Shown piece by piece: positions 6,237 to 6,685 of a DNA stretch of 6,685 nt. The translations under genes and the position numbers were made by a program. The stretch's first letter is position 1, and each line of letters starts with the position of its first letter. The DNA is taken from assembly GCA_946481445.1 (NCBI GenBank), contig CAMLOA010000107.1, positions 1-6,685 on the forward strand, given 5' to 3'. The notes under the pieces were generated by a model. The model made no database searches and was not told where the DNA came from. It saw nothing but the letters and a program-made list of their open reading frames with translations. Source of the DNA: an uncultured Devosia sp. (GTDB lineage: Bacteria; Pseudomonadota; Alphaproteobacteria; Rhizobiales; Devosiaceae).

Positions 6237-6257
6237 GGCGGTCGATTGGGGACCGCC
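6237..6257 (-). other. Stem-loop just downstream of pgl
   Basis: GGCGGTC (6237-6243) and GACCGCC (6251-6257) are perfectly complementary around a 7-base loop. On the transcribed minus strand the hairpin begins 9 bases after the pgl stop codon. It is GC-rich, but no T-run follows it, so it is not a standard rho-independent terminator. It may stabilise the pgl message end or reduce read-through into edd. Confidence 0.45.
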
Positions 6258-6266
6258 GAGGGGACG

Positions 6267-6685
6267 TCATGGGCACCAGTAGACAGTCACTGCCGCGCCG
6301 GAGCGCAGCACGGCGCGGATGGGCATGTCCTCGACCGGACCATCGCCCAGCGCCGCGTCGAGCACGGCCGCCTTTTCCTCGCCTTCGATATGCAGATACA
6401 GCCCGTCCGTCTCGAGCAGACGCGGCAGGGTAAAGGTGATGCGCGGCTCACCGGCGCCTGGCGCGCGAATGGCCAGTGTCGGGCCTTCCGCCGTCAGCGC
6501 CTCGGCCAGCGTGTCGCCGCCGGGGAAAAAGCTCGCCGTGTGCCCGTCGCTGCCCATGCCCAGCACCACGGCGGCAAAGGGCTGCGGCAGGTCGGCCAGC
6601 AGCGCATTGGTGCGCGCCACGCCTTCGGCATCGGGCTCTGCCCCGCCGGAATAGAGCGGGAAAAACCGCGCCACCGCCGCGGGGC
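6267..6685 (-). CDS. pgl: 6-phosphogluconolactonase, C-terminal part (5' end beyond the window)
   Basis: About 139 C-terminal residues; the reading frame stays open to the right edge, so the N-terminal part is outside. The enzyme hydrolyses 6-phosphogluconolactone to 6-phosphogluconate, the substrate of Edd. The visible segment has the NagB/Pgl-type features VARFFPLYSGG, EGVARTNALLADLPQPFAAV, the conserved LGMGSDGHTASFFPGG active-site loop (the GxGxDGHTAS hallmark of DevB-type lactonases with its catalytic histidine), RITFTLPRLL and a C-terminal PIRAVLRSGAAVTVYWCP. The residues differ clearly from glucosamine-6-phosphate deaminase, which shares the fold. It precedes edd by 124 bases in the same direction; zwf is expected further upstream in a zwf-pgl-edd arrangement common in alphaproteobacteria, but that is not visible here. 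Confidence 0.95.
   Translation of the reverse strand, partial: PAAVARFFPLYSGGAEPDAEGVARTNALLADLPQPFAAVVLGMGSDGHTASFFPGGDTLAEALTAEGPTLAIRAPGAGEPRITFTLPRLLETDGLYLHIEGEEKAAVLDAALGDGPVEDMPIRAVLRSGAAVTVYWCP

Overview
The window is GC-rich (mid-60s percent by eye) and has tightly packed genes. It looks like chromosomal DNA of an alphaproteobacterium, most likely a Hyphomicrobiales member of the Devosia type. That assignment rests on remembered protein character (a MutL with a complete endonuclease motif, a pgl-edd order, a DUF6326-like protein, and an intergenic palindrome common in this group). No database search was possible. I see no mobile element, CRISPR array, tRNA or rRNA, and no stretch over 300 bases without a gene.

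Left part (1-1440, minus strand): a compact four-gene unit read leftward from a putative promoter at 1371-1399. The order is a four-helix membrane protein, a small XRE-type repressor, a second four-helix membrane protein (DUF6326-like), and the start of a quinone-oxidoreductase-like MDR enzyme cut by the window edge. Junctions are a 1-base overlap, a 4-base overlap and an 11-base gap in which the next gene's ribosome binding site overlaps the preceding stop codon. A small palindrome lies over the -35 box and is a candidate autoregulatory operator.

Middle (1492-4298): tadA (minus), the tRNA A34 deaminase, is divergent from mutL (plus), the mismatch-repair ATPase/endonuclease. MutL most likely starts at a TTG (2076). 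Its Shine-Dalgarno sequence sits entirely inside a perfect 8-bp inverted repeat. An independent 15-bp dyad lies further upstream in the same divergent spacer. Downstream of mutL are a REP-like palindrome and a small gene for a predicted exported 83-residue protein of unknown function.

Right part (4313-6685, minus strand): edd (6-phosphogluconate dehydratase) preceded by the 3' end of pgl (6-phosphogluconolactonase). These are consecutive steps on the way into the Entner-Doudoroff pathway, and zwf would be expected beyond the right edge. The 124-bp pgl-edd spacer holds a hairpin just after pgl and two LacI-type operator-like palindromes 42 bp apart.

Overall this is mostly ordinary housekeeping DNA. 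The points most worth a second look are regulatory: the mutL SD hairpin, the paired LacI-like sites upstream of edd, and the membrane-protein/XRE/membrane-protein module.
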